Of a stretch of DNA of 42,012 nt, positions 1 through 8,276 are shown one piece after another; positions within the stretch are counted from its first letter, which is position 1; the number at the start of each line of letters is the position of its first letter. A program made the position numbers and the translations under genes. The notes beneath the pieces are model-generated. The model worked only from the letters and a program-made list of their open reading frames with translations. It had not been told where the DNA came from and made no database searches. Source of the DNA: Prevotellaceae bacterium UBA4332 (GTDB lineage: Bacteria; Bacteroidota; Bacteroidia; Bacteroidales; Bacteroidaceae); NCBI GenBank assembly GCA_002394365.1, contig DGTQ01000021.1, positions 2,679-44,690 of the forward strand. The letters run 5' to 3'.

Positions 1-21
1 AATTGTGAACTGTGAATTGTG
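1..21. repeat. Heptamer tandem repeat (AAYTGTG)x3
   Basis: Three 7-bp units (AATTGTG, AACTGTG, AATTGTG) run from the window edge almost to the stop codon of the regulator gene, so the array probably continues outside the window. The same AACTGTG unit recurs at 15419-15500, again directly beyond the 3' end of a minus-strand gene (folC). Confidence 0.8.
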
Positions 22-24
22 AAT

Positions 25-996
25 TTATAATTCTACCGAACCTATATCCACGAGATGATTTACGATAGCATAAATAGTGAGACCCGCTGTAGAGTGTATC
101 TGCAACTTTCGCGAAATATTGCGACGATGGGTTATTACGGTGTTAGGAGCGATAAACAGCTTGTCGGCTATCTCCTTGTTTGTCAAACCCTGTACAACTC
201 CTATGACCACGTCTTTCTCTCGCTCCGACAACTGCTCGTTTTCACTCTGCGAACCTATAATCTTATTGATATTGAGAGTTGCGGGAGCATCCCTCCTCAC
301 ATCCTTCTCAAGTCGTTCTATGGCAGGCTTGAATATCTTATCCTCCACATTGGCGTGCAGAGCCAACCACTCCTCCAGGTTGTATATATCATGAAGGGCA
401 GCAGCAAGCATGTTGTTACGCTTGCTGTCGGAAGGCAGATACTTGATGATGATGCTCTTCACCTCCCTCATCTTGTCACCCGTCTGGTCATGGTGCTTGG
501 AGAATGTCTCGATGTCGTATTCGTCGTTTCGCTCGCCCTTGAGCAGACCCTCTACGTAGGGGAAGAGCGTCTTTTCCTCAAACTTCATGTGGTGGGTTAC
601 GAAGCGGGCGTACTCGTCAAATATCTTCAGAATAAGTTTGCCCAGATTGTCATCTCCGTCAAGAGACTCCTCCAACTCGCGTCGTATGTAGGGCAACTGG
701 AAGCCGAGATAATAGTCATGCGAGGCTTTAAGATAATGCAGCAAAGTAGGCACGTCGAGATGCTCCACCGAGCTCTGGGAGTAATACCCATTTATGGTGA
801 GGTTGACAACGGCAAGAAAGGTGAAGGTATCTACCCCACCCTCTTCGCACACCTGACGCACCGTCTTGTCGCCAAAGCCCAGACTTATACCGAAAGCACC
901 AAGGCTCTGCAGCACGTTGTAGTTGTCCCTGAGCAGTGACAACATCTTGTCTTCAGGCTCGTATAGCTTCATGTTCTTCATTGCTTCTATACCCAT
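25..996 (-). CDS. LuxR-type transcriptional regulator with hemerythrin-like sensor domain
   Basis: This is a 323-residue protein. Residues 42-66 (GDKTVRQVCEEGG region) resemble the ScdA_N/DUF542 segment of RIC/YtfE-type iron-sulphur repair proteins. A helical hemerythrin-like region follows, with candidate diiron ligands H93, H135/H136, E140, H168/H169, H202, H214 and E218. Residues 256-303 form a LuxR-type helix-turn-helix (LSEREKDVV, then TNKEIADKLFIAPNTV). The architecture suggests a cytoplasmic DNA-binding regulator that senses oxygen, NO or redox state through a non-haem iron site; the signal is inferred. No receiver domain or transmembrane segment is visible. The start at 996 lies about 10 bases past the predicted transcription start, which fits; the Met residues at positions 6 and 9 are alternatives. 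Confidence 0.85.
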   Translation of the reverse strand: MGIEAMKNMKLYEPEDKMLSLLRDNYNVLQSLGAFGISLGFGDKTVRQVCEEGGVDTFTFLAVVNLTINGYYSQSSVEHLDVPTLLHYLKASHDYYLGFQLPYIRRELEESLDGDDNLGKLILKIFDEYARFVTHHMKFEEKTLFPYVEGLLKGERNDEYDIETFSKHHDQTGDKMREVKSIIIKYLPSDSKRNNMLAAALHDIYNLEEWLALHANVEDKIFKPAIERLEKDVRRDAPATLNINKIIGSQSENEQLSEREKDVVIGVVQGLTNKEIADKLFIAPNTVITHRRNISRKLQIHSTAGLTIYAIVNHLVDIGSVEL

Positions 997-1009
997 TTAT
1001 TATTACGTT

Positions 1010-1041
1010 GCAAAGTTAAACAATATATGCAAGTTACGCAA
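1010..1041 (-). promoter_or_regulatory. Bacteroidetes-type promoter of the LuxR/hemerythrin gene
   Basis: On the minus strand TTG (1041-1039) is followed by 20 bases and then TAACTTTGC (1018-1010), matching the TTG-N19-21-TAnnTTTG consensus of the Bacteroidetes primary sigma factor. It predicts a leader of about 10 bases. Confidence 0.7.
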
Positions 1042-1050
1042 TACCTACTT

Positions 1051-3399
1051 TTAGGTAATCTTTTTTAGTCGGGCATACTTCAGCAGGAGCTGTTTAACGC
1101 CTGCGTTCTGAAACTCCACAGTGGCCTTGAGAGAGTCTGCCGCTCCTTCAAACTTCACTATCCTGCCTGTGCCGAAGCGGTCGTGCTGAACGGTGTCGCC
1201 TACAACAAGCCCCCCTCCTGTCTCCCCTGCATGGGTAAGATTTGAAGTTGCCGAAGAAACAGGAGTCCTTGTAACCTGAGCAACTGGTTTCATAGAGGCA
1301 AACGGAGATTTCTGCACCACAGGACGCTGACGAGGAATGTCGCCACCAAAGTAACCGCCACCTCTCGATGACGGAATGTCGCCGACAAAGCCGCCACCTC
1401 TCGATGATGAAAACGTTGTTCTGCTATCAGCCTCTATCAAGCTACGGTCTATATCCCTGAGAAAACGGCTGGGGGCATCAAACTCCATCTTGCCATAACG
1501 AAAACGCATCTTGGCATAGGTGAGGATGCAGAATCTTTCTGCCCGCGTTATGGCTACATAGAGCAGGCGGCGTTCTTCCTCCAACTTGCGCTTGGAGTCG
1601 GTACACAGCGGACTCGGAAAGATATTCTCCTCCAGACCAACGACATAGACGCATGGAAACTCCAGTCCCTTCGCACTATGAATGGTCATCAGCGTAACCT
1701 CTGGCGTGTTGCTGTCCTTGTCTCTGTCAGTAAGCAGAGCCACCTCGTGGAGGAAATCGAGCAACCCCACGGGATTACCCTCTTCCTTGGCATCGTCAAC
1801 GAAATCATGCATCGAGGCAAGAAATTCCTCCATATTCTCCTGCTTCGAGAGGTATTCGGGTTCGGTGCTTGAATACACGTCCTTTGCTATCTCTGAACGC
1901 TTGATGATTTCGAAGCCCAGCTCATAGGCGTTATCCGTCTGCAGCCTGCTGATGAAGTCTTCTATCATCTGTCGGAACATCTCTATCTTGCCTACGGCAC
2001 CCTTGTTGATGCCACATGCCGCTGCGTTGGCACGAATGTCGCTTACGATGTCCCACACGCCTACACCTCTCTCACGGGCAAGGAGGAGGAGCTTGCTTAC
2101 CGTAGTATCGCCTATGCCACGGGCTGGATAGTTGATTATGCGCTTGAAAGCCTCTTCGTCATTGGGGTTTGCCACAAGACGCAGATAAGCCACGATATCC
2201 TTGATTTCCTTGCGCTGGTAGAAACTCAGTCCGCCATACACACGATAAGGCATACCCTCCTTGAGCATCTGTTCCTCGAAGGTGCGGCTCTGGGAGTTTG
2301 TACGGTAGAGCACAGCAAAGTCAGAATACTTCATGTCGTGCGCTCTCATCTTCTGCTTTATGTCCCTGCAAACGTACATGGCCTCTTCTCGGTCGCTGCT
2401 CAGCTGGGAGAGCACTATCTTCTCGCCAGTGTCGTTCTGGCTGTACACCTCTTTGTGTATCTGTCGTTCGTTCTTGTGTATCAGGCTGTTGGCAGCTGCC
2501 ACTATTCTTTTTGTCGAGCGGTAGTTCTGCTCCAGTTTGAAGAGCAGACTGCCCTCATACTGCTTCTGGAAGTTGAGGATATTGTCTATGTTTGCACCAC
2601 GAAAGCCATAGATGCTCTGGGCATCATCTCCCACCACGCAAATATTCTTATGAGAGGAAGCGAGAAGGTAGATTATCTGCTGCTGAGCGTAGTTGGTGTC
2701 CTGATACTCATCTACGAGGATGAAGCGGAAAAGGCTGGCATACTTCTGGCGCACCTCCTCATGGTCTCTCAACAGCAGGTAGGTGTTGTAGAGCAGGTCG
2801 TCGAAATCCATCGCATTACTCATGCGGCAACGCTGACAGTACACGTTGTAGAGCAACCCCATCTGCGGCATCTTCGTTTCACGGTCGCGAGCCTGGAGCT
2901 CAGGACGCTGCTGGTATTCCGCAGGACCTATGAGGTGGTTCTTCGCATGGGATATGCGGTTGTGTACCTCTGCAGGCTTGTATATCTTCTCGTCGAGTTG
3001 CAGTTCCTTTATGATAGCCTTACAGAGAGAGCGAGAATCCGACTCATCGTAGATAGTATAGTTGTTGGCATAGTTTATCTTCTCAGCCTCTGCCCTGAGC
3101 AGCTGGGCAAAGACGGAGTGGAAGGTGCCCATCCTTATGTATCGCGCCCCGTTGCCTACCAGTCTTATGATGCGCTCCTTCATCTCCTTTGCAGCCTTGT
3201 TGGTGAAGGTCAGAGCGAGTATCTCCCACGGCTTTATGTCCTGGGTGAGCAGGTAGGCTATCTTGTAGGTCAGTACCCTCGTCTTGCCTGACCCCGCACC
3301 TGCAATAACGAGAGAAGGACCGCTGATATACTCAACAGCCTTTCTCTGTGACTCGTTCAAATCTTTAAGAAATTCGGGAGATGACTCGTTTACTTCCAT
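1051..3399 (-). CDS. uvrD: UvrD/PcrA-type ATP-dependent DNA helicase
   Basis: This 782-residue superfamily 1A 3'-5' helicase is expected to act in nucleotide excision repair and in clearing stalled replication or transcription complexes. Motifs appear in the expected order: Q-motif region LNESQRKAV (14-22), Walker A GAGSGKT (34-40), LTFTNKAAKEM, DEYQDT (about 230), VGDDAQSIYGFRGA, QNYRST, TIHSAKGLEF and RRLLYVAITRAE. The C-terminus carries a G/R/S-rich stretch and then a Tudor-like end (HDRFGTGRIVKFEG), as in PcrA/UvrD. Length is slightly above the usual 720-750. Its start overlaps the mtgA stop region by 10 bases, so it is probably translated from the ompA-mtgA-uvrD transcript. PcrA and UvrD cannot be separated from sequence alone. 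Confidence 0.95.
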   Translation of the reverse strand: MEVNESSPEFLKDLNESQRKAVEYISGPSLVIAGAGSGKTRVLTYKIAYLLTQDIKPWEILALTFTNKAAKEMKERIIRLVGNGARYIRMGTFHSVFAQLLRAEAEKINYANNYTIYDESDSRSLCKAIIKELQLDEKIYKPAEVHNRISHAKNHLIGPAEYQQRPELQARDRETKMPQMGLLYNVYCQRCRMSNAMDFDDLLYNTYLLLRDHEEVRQKYASLFRFILVDEYQDTNYAQQQIIYLLASSHKNICVVGDDAQSIYGFRGANIDNILNFQKQYEGSLLFKLEQNYRSTKRIVAAANSLIHKNERQIHKEVYSQNDTGEKIVLSQLSSDREEAMYVCRDIKQKMRAHDMKYSDFAVLYRTNSQSRTFEEQMLKEGMPYRVYGGLSFYQRKEIKDIVAYLRLVANPNDEEAFKRIINYPARGIGDTTVSKLLLLARERGVGVWDIVSDIRANAAACGINKGAVGKIEMFRQMIEDFISRLQTDNAYELGFEIIKRSEIAKDVYSSTEPEYLSKQENMEEFLASMHDFVDDAKEEGNPVGLLDFLHEVALLTDRDKDSNTPEVTLMTIHSAKGLEFPCVYVVGLEENIFPSPLCTDSKRKLEEERRLLYVAITRAERFCILTYAKMRFRYGKMEFDAPSRFLRDIDRSLIEADSRTTFSSSRGGGFVGDIPSSRGGGYFGGDIPRQRPVVQKSPFASMKPVAQVTRTPVSSATSNLTHAGETGGGLVVGDTVQHDRFGTGRIVKFEGAADSLKATVEFQNAGVKQLLLKYARLKKIT

Positions 3400-4064
3400 T
3401 TAACAAATTTCATTTGTGTCAATATCTGTCGCTGGCGTTTCTTCATGTAGGGCGATGGCGACTTGCTGGAGAATTTTCTCGGGTTAGGCAGGGTGGCAGC
3501 TATGAGCGCACAATCGCGTCGCGAGAGTTCATCCACGCTCTTGTCGAAGTTCTCCCTTGCCACAGCCTTCACGCCGTAGATGCCTTCACCCATCTCTATG
3601 GAGTTAAGGTAAACCTCCATTATCCTTTCCTTGCCCCATACGAATTCTATGAGGACCGTGAAGTACATCTCCAATCCCTTCCTGAGCCACGACCTGCCTT
3701 GCCACAGAAAGACATTCTTGGCTGTCTGCTGGCTTATCGTGCTGGCTCCATACTTGTTTCTGCCTGCTTTCCTGTTGCGCTTCACCGCCTTTTGTATGGC
3801 ATCAAAATCAAACCCGTGATGCACGAGGAAGCGCTGGTCTTCACTCGCCATTACGGCAAGCGGCATCTCGGCAGGCATCTTGTCCAGCGCCACCCAGCTG
3901 TGGTGCAGGGAGGGGAAATGTCCGTCACCCACCTGTTCCACACATCTCGAAACCATGAGTGGAGTCACCCACACAGGCATGAACTTATACCATACTACAA
4001 CAAGAATAGTAGAGGCAAAAAATGCCACTACTATCCACTTTATTATTTTTATTATCAAGTTCAA
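3390..4064 (-). CDS. mtgA: Monofunctional biosynthetic peptidoglycan transglycosylase
   Basis: This 224-residue GT51 enzyme should polymerise lipid II into glycan strands at the periplasmic face of the inner membrane. One N-terminal transmembrane segment (about 5-27) precedes the GT51 domain. Visible motifs are ASEDQRF with the catalytic Glu near residue 74, then GASTISQQTAKN, WGKERIMEVYLNSIEMG and GVKAVA. There is no transpeptidase domain, so it is monofunctional rather than a class A penicillin-binding protein. The gene lies 10 bases downstream of the ompA-like gene and overlaps uvrD. Confidence 0.95.
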   Translation of the reverse strand: MNLIIKIIKWIVVAFFASTILVVVWYKFMPVWVTPLMVSRCVEQVGDGHFPSLHHSWVALDKMPAEMPLAVMASEDQRFLVHHGFDFDAIQKAVKRNRKAGRNKYGASTISQQTAKNVFLWQGRSWLRKGLEMYFTVLIEFVWGKERIMEVYLNSIEMGEGIYGVKAVARENFDKSVDELSRRDCALIAATLPNPRKFSSKSPSPYMKKRQRQILTQMKFVKWK

Positions 4065-4074
4065 CTATCCCTTC

Positions 4075-4767
4075 TTACTGAGCCTGTGTCTGAGCCTTCT
4101 GAATCATCTCCTTTGAGGCATACAGATATACCTCCACGCGACGATTCTGCTTACGTCCTTCAGCTGTTTCGTTAGAGGCTACAGGATTGCTCGAACCATA
4201 ACCCTTGACATTCTTCATCTGAGAATAAGCCACGCCGTTGCCCGTAAGATAGTTGGCTACGCTCTGCGCACGCTTGTCTGAAAGTGGCTGGTTGATGGCG
4301 TCACTGCCAGTAGAGTCGGTATAGCCCTGCACGTCAATGCTTACGTCAGTGTTCTGTTTCATTATGTTTACGAGGTTGTTGAGCTCCTTCTTACTCGTCT
4401 GGGTCAGTTCAGCCTTGTTGGTAGCAAAGAGGATACCCGAGTCGAAAGTCACCTTTACGGCATCCAAGTTGTTGGCATCCTTCACTGTCTCGACGGTAGC
4501 GTTGGGAAGCTGAGCCTGAGCCTGCTTCTTCACCTTGTCCATGCGGTTGCCTATGATGGCACCAGTACCAGCACCTACGGCACCACCTATGGCAGCACCG
4601 ATACCTGCGTTACCTGCTATTGCACCAATAATAGTACCCAGAGCAGCACCACCGCCAGTACCTATGATAGCTCCCTGTCCCGTCTTACTCATGTTGTTCC
4701 ATGTTTTACAGCCTGAAAGACAAACGCTCAAGCCAAGAACCAATGCAATAATCTTAATTGTCTTCAT
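4075..4767 (-). CDS. OmpA-family lipoprotein with glycine-zipper segment
   Basis: The 230-residue form starting at 4767 is preferred. It opens with a lipoprotein signal (MKTIKIIALVLGLSVCLSGC, lipobox LSGC), and a longer frame to 4860 would begin upstream of the promoter. After the Cys comes a Gly/Ala-rich membrane-inserting segment (repeats of GAIIG/GAAIGG, about residues 30-75). A C-terminal OmpA-like peptidoglycan-binding domain follows, with DVQGYTDSTGS, NQPLSDKRAQSVANYL and the terminal NRRVEVYL. It probably anchors the outer membrane to peptidoglycan. It is the first gene of a run with mtgA and uvrD. Confidence 0.9.
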   Translation of the reverse strand: MKTIKIIALVLGLSVCLSGCKTWNNMSKTGQGAIIGTGGGAALGTIIGAIAGNAGIGAAIGGAVGAGTGAIIGNRMDKVKKQAQAQLPNATVETVKDANNLDAVKVTFDSGILFATNKAELTQTSKKELNNLVNIMKQNTDVSIDVQGYTDSTGSDAINQPLSDKRAQSVANYLTGNGVAYSQMKNVKGYGSSNPVASNETAEGRKQNRRVEVYLYASKEMIQKAQTQAQ

Positions 4768-4803
4768 GTTCCTTATAATATTAAAAGTGTTACTATACTC
4801 CTT

Positions 4804-4822
4804 CGAGAAATATATTTTCTCG
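4804..4822 (-). promoter_or_regulatory. Stem-loop at the predicted 5' end of the ompA-like mRNA
   Basis: CGAGAAA and TTTCTCG form a perfect 7-bp stem around a 5-base loop. If transcription starts about 4 bases past the -7 element (4825-4833), the hairpin begins at or next to +1 of a roughly 55-base leader. A 5'-terminal stem-loop stabilises ompA mRNA in E. coli; a similar role here is inferred. Confidence 0.5.
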
Positions 4823-4824
4823 AT

Positions 4825-4833
4825 GCAAAGATA
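4825..4833 (-). promoter_or_regulatory. Promoter -7 element of the ompA-mtgA-uvrD run
   Basis: TATCTTTGC on the minus strand matches TAnnTTTGC. No clear TTG is present at the -33 position; the region is T-rich. Confidence 0.6.
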
Positions 4834-4875
4834 AGGGTTTTTTATTAAAAAAATGAACATTTTCGTGGTTTTTTA

Positions 4876-4906
4876 TTGCGATTACAACATTTTTTTGTAT
4901 TTTTGC
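4876..4906 (+). promoter_or_regulatory. Promoter of pfp
   Basis: TTG at 4876-4878, a 19-base spacer, then TATTTTTGC at 4898-4906 matches the Bacteroidetes consensus. It implies a leader of about 90 bases, A-rich just before the ATG and without a Shine-Dalgarno sequence. Confidence 0.7.
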
Positions 4907-4998
4907 AAAGCTAACACCAATGCTAACCCCAGCAACAAGCAACTAAAACATTAACATCAATAACAATATTTATATTCATAAACTTAAAAACTTACACT

Positions 4999-6636
4999 AT
5001 GGAAAAAAGCGCATTACAGATTGCACGCGCTGCTTATCAGCCAAAATTGCCTAAGGCACTTCGTGGAGCACTCAAAGCTGTGGAAGGAGAACCTACACAA
5101 TCAGTAGCTGATCAGGAAGAAGTAAAGAAATTGTTCCCCAACACCTATGGCATGCCTTACCTTAAGTTTGAACCTACCGACGGCGAAGGCACCTCTGCCG
5201 CTATGAATGTAGGCGTCATCCTCTCTGGCGGTCAGGCTCCTGGTGGTCACAACGTCATCTCAGGTCTCTTCGACGGCATCAAGAAGCTGAACCCTGCGAA
5301 CAAGCTCTATGGCTTTATCCTCGGTCCTGGCGGTCTGGTTGACCACAACTACAAGGAACTCACAGCCGACATCATCGACGAGTATCGCAACACGGGTGGC
5401 TTCGACATCATAGGCTCTGGACGTACAAAGCTGGAGAAGAAGGAGCAGTTTGACAAGGGCTTGGAGATTATCAAGCAGCTTGGCATAAAGGCTGTCGTAA
5501 TAATCGGTGGCGACGACTCCAACACCAACGCCTGCGTGCTGGCTGAATATTACAAGGCTATCGGCGCAGGGGTGCAGGTTATCGGTTGTCCTAAGACCAT
5601 AGACGGCGACCTGAAGAACTCCGAGATTGAGACCTCTTTCGGCTTTGACACTGCTACCAAGACCTATTCGGAGGTTATCGGCAACATCATGCGCGACTGT
5701 AATTCGGCACGCAAGTACTGGCACTTCGTAAAGCTCATGGGACGCTCCGCTTCCCACGTTACCCTCGAGTGCGCCTTGCAGACTCACCCCAATATCACCC
5801 TCGTTGGCGAGGAGGTAGAGCAGAAGAATCTCTCGCTCGACGATGTTGTGACCCAGATAGCAGACATAGTGAAGGCTCGTGCCGAGGCTGGCAACAATTT
5901 TGGCGTGGCACTCATACCAGAGGGACTCATCGAGTTCATTCCTGCCATCAAGAAACTTATAGCTGAGCTCAACGACGTACTGGCTACACCAGAGGCACAG
6001 AACCTTGGCAGAAGCGAGCAGATAGACTTCGTCAAGAACCATCTTAATGCCGACAACCTCGCCGTATTCAACAGTCTGCCTACAAACGTGGCACGCCAGC
6101 TGGCTCTCGACCGCGACCCTCACGGCAACGTGCAGGTATCACTCATCGAGACCGAGAAACTGCTCTCTACCATGGTGGCAGCAAAGCTCGACCAGTGGAA
6201 GAAAGACGGCAAGTTCAATGGCAAATTCTCTGCCCAGCACCACTTCTTCGGCTACGAAGGACGCTGTGCAGCACCATCCAATTTTGATGCCGACTACTGC
6301 TACAGCCTTGGCTTCAATGCTGCCATGCTCATAGCAGCTGGCAAGACGGGCTACATGTCTTCCGTAAAGAACACCAACCTGCCTGTGGACCAGTGGGTTG
6401 CTGGTGGTATTCCTATCACCATGATGATGAACATGGAGAAGCGCAACGGCGAGATGAAGCCCGTCATCAAGAAAGCTCTCGTAGAGCTCGACGGCAAGCC
6501 TTTCCAGTATTTCGCTTCTCAGCGTGACAAGTGGGCACTCTCTACAGACTACGTATATCCTGGACCTATCCAGTACTTCGGTCCTTCGGAGGTATGCGAC
6601 CAGCCTACCAAGACTCTCACGCTCGAGAAGTCATAA
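4999..6636 (+). CDS. pfp: Pyrophosphate-dependent 6-phosphofructokinase, long form
   Basis: This 545-residue enzyme interconverts fructose 6-phosphate + PPi and fructose 1,6-bisphosphate + Pi in glycolysis/gluconeogenesis. The nucleotide-binding motif is GGDDS (170-174), with Asp where ATP-dependent enzymes have Gly (GGDGS), the accepted marker for PPi use. The catalytic loop PKTIDGDL is at 198-205 and MGRSASH near 250. The length fits the long PFP clade of Bacteroidetes and plants rather than the 320-residue ATP-PFK. It has its own promoter. No clear hairpin terminator follows, only a C-run and a T-run. Confidence 0.95.
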   Translation: MEKSALQIARAAYQPKLPKALRGALKAVEGEPTQSVADQEEVKKLFPNTYGMPYLKFEPTDGEGTSAAMNVGVILSGGQAPGGHNVISGLFDGIKKLNPANKLYGFILGPGGLVDHNYKELTADIIDEYRNTGGFDIIGSGRTKLEKKEQFDKGLEIIKQLGIKAVVIIGGDDSNTNACVLAEYYKAIGAGVQVIGCPKTIDGDLKNSEIETSFGFDTATKTYSEVIGNIMRDCNSARKYWHFVKLMGRSASHVTLECALQTHPNITLVGEEVEQKNLSLDDVVTQIADIVKARAEAGNNFGVALIPEGLIEFIPAIKKLIAELNDVLATPEAQNLGRSEQIDFVKNHLNADNLAVFNSLPTNVARQLALDRDPHGNVQVSLIETEKLLSTMVAAKLDQWKKDGKFNGKFSAQHHFFGYEGRCAAPSNFDADYCYSLGFNAAMLIAAGKTGYMSSVKNTNLPVDQWVAGGIPITMMMNMEKRNGEMKPVIKKALVELDGKPFQYFASQRDKWALSTDYVYPGPIQYFGPSEVCDQPTKTLTLEKS

Positions 6637-6677
6637 TCTCCCCCCCGTTTTTTTGCATATCATATTCATTTACATAT

Positions 6678-7310
6678 ATGTATATGACTGAGATAAACGA
6701 ATACAGACAAAACCTTCAGCCTCTGATTCTTTCAGAGGCTGAAAGGCTTTTTCGCCAAAAGGGCATAAAATCTGTCACCATGGAGGAAATCTCCAAGAAT
6801 TTGCATATCTCAAAGCGCACCATATATGAGCTCTACACCAACAAGGAGGAAGTACTCATAGAGGTGCTCAAAAACGTCATCAAGCAAAGGACCAAGCACC
6901 TTGAAGAGTTCTGCAAGAGTTGCAGCAACGTCATGGACATTCTCATAGAGTCTTTCCGTATTCAGCTGCAAACGAGCCTCAATACCAACCCTAAGTTCTA
7001 CCACGACATTGAGAAATACCCTGGTGCCAAGGCTATGCTCCAGAAACATCATGAGAACGAGCGAAAAGCATCGCAGGACTTCCTCATGCAGGGCATAAAA
7101 CAAGGTTATTTCCTTCCCAATGTGAATCTTGACATCTTCATGCGCATCGTTTCTGTCACGAAAGGCGCAATCCTCAATGACCCCCAGCTCAAGAAACTCA
7201 CCTTCAACGAACTTCTCAACAACTACATCTACATCATCACACGTGGTTTCTGCACGCAGAAAGGGCTTGTTAAGTTCGACGAGTTTATGAATAATTACAA
7301 CAAGGCATAA
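6678..7310 (+). CDS. TetR/AcrR-family transcriptional regulator
   Basis: This protein is about 210 residues. The N-terminal helix-turn-helix reads VTMEEISKNLHISKRTIYELYTNKEEV, typical of TetR, and the C-terminal part is a helical ligand/dimerisation domain of unknown specificity. Two ATGs at 6678 and 6684 are possible. The frame is open back to 6531, but that would overlap the end of pfp and encode an unrelated extension. Its stop codon TAA (7308-7310) is followed in the same frame by the TTG that opens the next gene, so the two are almost certainly co-transcribed and may be translationally coupled. Confidence 0.85.
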   Translation: MYMTEINEYRQNLQPLILSEAERLFRQKGIKSVTMEEISKNLHISKRTIYELYTNKEEVLIEVLKNVIKQRTKHLEEFCKSCSNVMDILIESFRIQLQTSLNTNPKFYHDIEKYPGAKAMLQKHHENERKASQDFLMQGIKQGYFLPNVNLDIFMRIVSVTKGAILNDPQLKKLTFNELLNNYIYIITRGFCTQKGLVKFDEFMNNYNKA

Positions 7311-8078
7311 TTGGCAGAAAACAATCTAAACATCACGGCTCTCCAGCTAAACCCTGTATGGAACGATGCTCAGCACAACCGTTCCGAAGCAGAGGCTATG
7401 ATGCGCCATTCGGAGAAGACAGACCTCTTCATCCTTCCCGAAATGTTCACCACAGGCTTTATCCCCCACCCCGAAGACTCCTGCGAGGCTGAGGATGGAG
7501 ACACTCTCGCGTGGATGAAGCGAATGGCAACTATGACAGACGCAGCAATCACAGGCTCTGTTGCCATAAAAACAAAGCAGGGCGACTATCGCAACAGAAT
7601 GTATTTCGTGAAACCCGACGGAACCAGCACCTTTTACGACAAGCACCACCTTTTCACCTATGCAGGCGAAGACCAGCACTACACACCAGGCAAAGCACCC
7701 GTAATAGTCTCCTGGCGTGGAGTAAGAATCATGCTGCAAGTATGCTACGACCTGCGCTTCCCCTGCTTCAGCAGAAACAACTCTCAAACCTACGACCTCC
7801 TCATCTACGTTGCCAGCTGGCCAGAGTCTCGTCGCCACGTATGGGACATCCTCCTGCGAGCACGCGCCATAGAGAATCAGTGTTACGTTGCAGGTGTCAA
7901 TCGCATAGGCGATGACCCTTCCTGCCACTATAACGGAGGTACCACCATCATAAGTCCCTACGGAAAAGCCGTAGCCACAGCTGCCGACGACACAGCAGAG
8001 AGCATCACTGCCCCACTCGACCTCAATCGTCTCCGAGCCTTCAGAGAGAAATTCCCCGTCTTGCGGGATGCCGACTGA
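7311..8078 (+). CDS. Carbon-nitrogen hydrolase, omega-amidase (YafV/NIT2-like)
   Basis: This 255-residue nitrilase-superfamily protein has the Glu-Lys-Cys triad: Glu in LFILPEMFTTGF, Lys in YDKHHLF, Cys in MLQVCYDLRFP. The YDLRFP and ASWPESR context is that of omega-amidases, which hydrolyse alpha-ketoglutaramate or alpha-ketosuccinamate and so repair products of glutamine or methionine transamination. The only start that keeps the first beta strand (NITALQLNPVW) is TTG at 7311, directly after the in-frame TAA of the TetR gene. The next ATG would delete this strand. The C-terminal codons and stop fall inside a tandem repeat (8066-8136). Confidence 0.9.
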   Translation: MAENNLNITALQLNPVWNDAQHNRSEAEAMMRHSEKTDLFILPEMFTTGFIPHPEDSCEAEDGDTLAWMKRMATMTDAAITGSVAIKTKQGDYRNRMYFVKPDGTSTFYDKHHLFTYAGEDQHYTPGKAPVIVSWRGVRIMLQVCYDLRFPCFSRNNSQTYDLLIYVASWPESRRHVWDILLRARAIENQCYVAGVNRIGDDPSCHYNGGTTIISPYGKAVATAADDTAESITAPLDLNRLRAFREKFPVLRDAD

Positions 8079-8136
8079 ATCTTATTTGCAGAATAAGAAA
8101 AGGACGCCGACTGAATATTTTCTCAGAACAAGAAAA
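8066..8136. repeat. Tandem duplication of a ~36-bp hairpin unit over the hydrolase stop codon
   Basis: Unit 1 (8066-8101) and unit 2 (8102-8136) both start GGAYGCCGACTGAAT and end AGAAYAAGAAAA; a partial third unit may begin at 8137. Each can form a small hairpin with different sequence: CTTATT/AATAAG in unit 1, TTTTCT/AGAAAA in unit 2. The rest of 8137-8276 shows no gene. The pair may serve as a weak terminator, and it lies at the left edge of the defence island. Confidence 0.6.
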
Positions 8137-8276
8137 GGACACCACACACAGCCAATAGTCCGCTTACAAGCACAGGAGTATCACAGTTCATCACTCCCCC
8201 CTGAGCAGTTTCAGTATTGGTGGTAAACATACGATTATTCTTTCATTTTCCATTTATAATCCTTGTTAAAATCATG

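Noticed and set aside
4768..4860. Longer start of the OmpA-like lipoprotein
   Set aside because: The extra codons span the promoter and lie before the predicted transcription start; the lipoprotein signal begins at 4767.
6531..6677. N-terminal extension of the TetR regulator back to 6531
   Set aside because: It would overlap the pfp 3' end and encode a non-homologous segment. The TetR fold begins just after the ATGs at 6678/6684.
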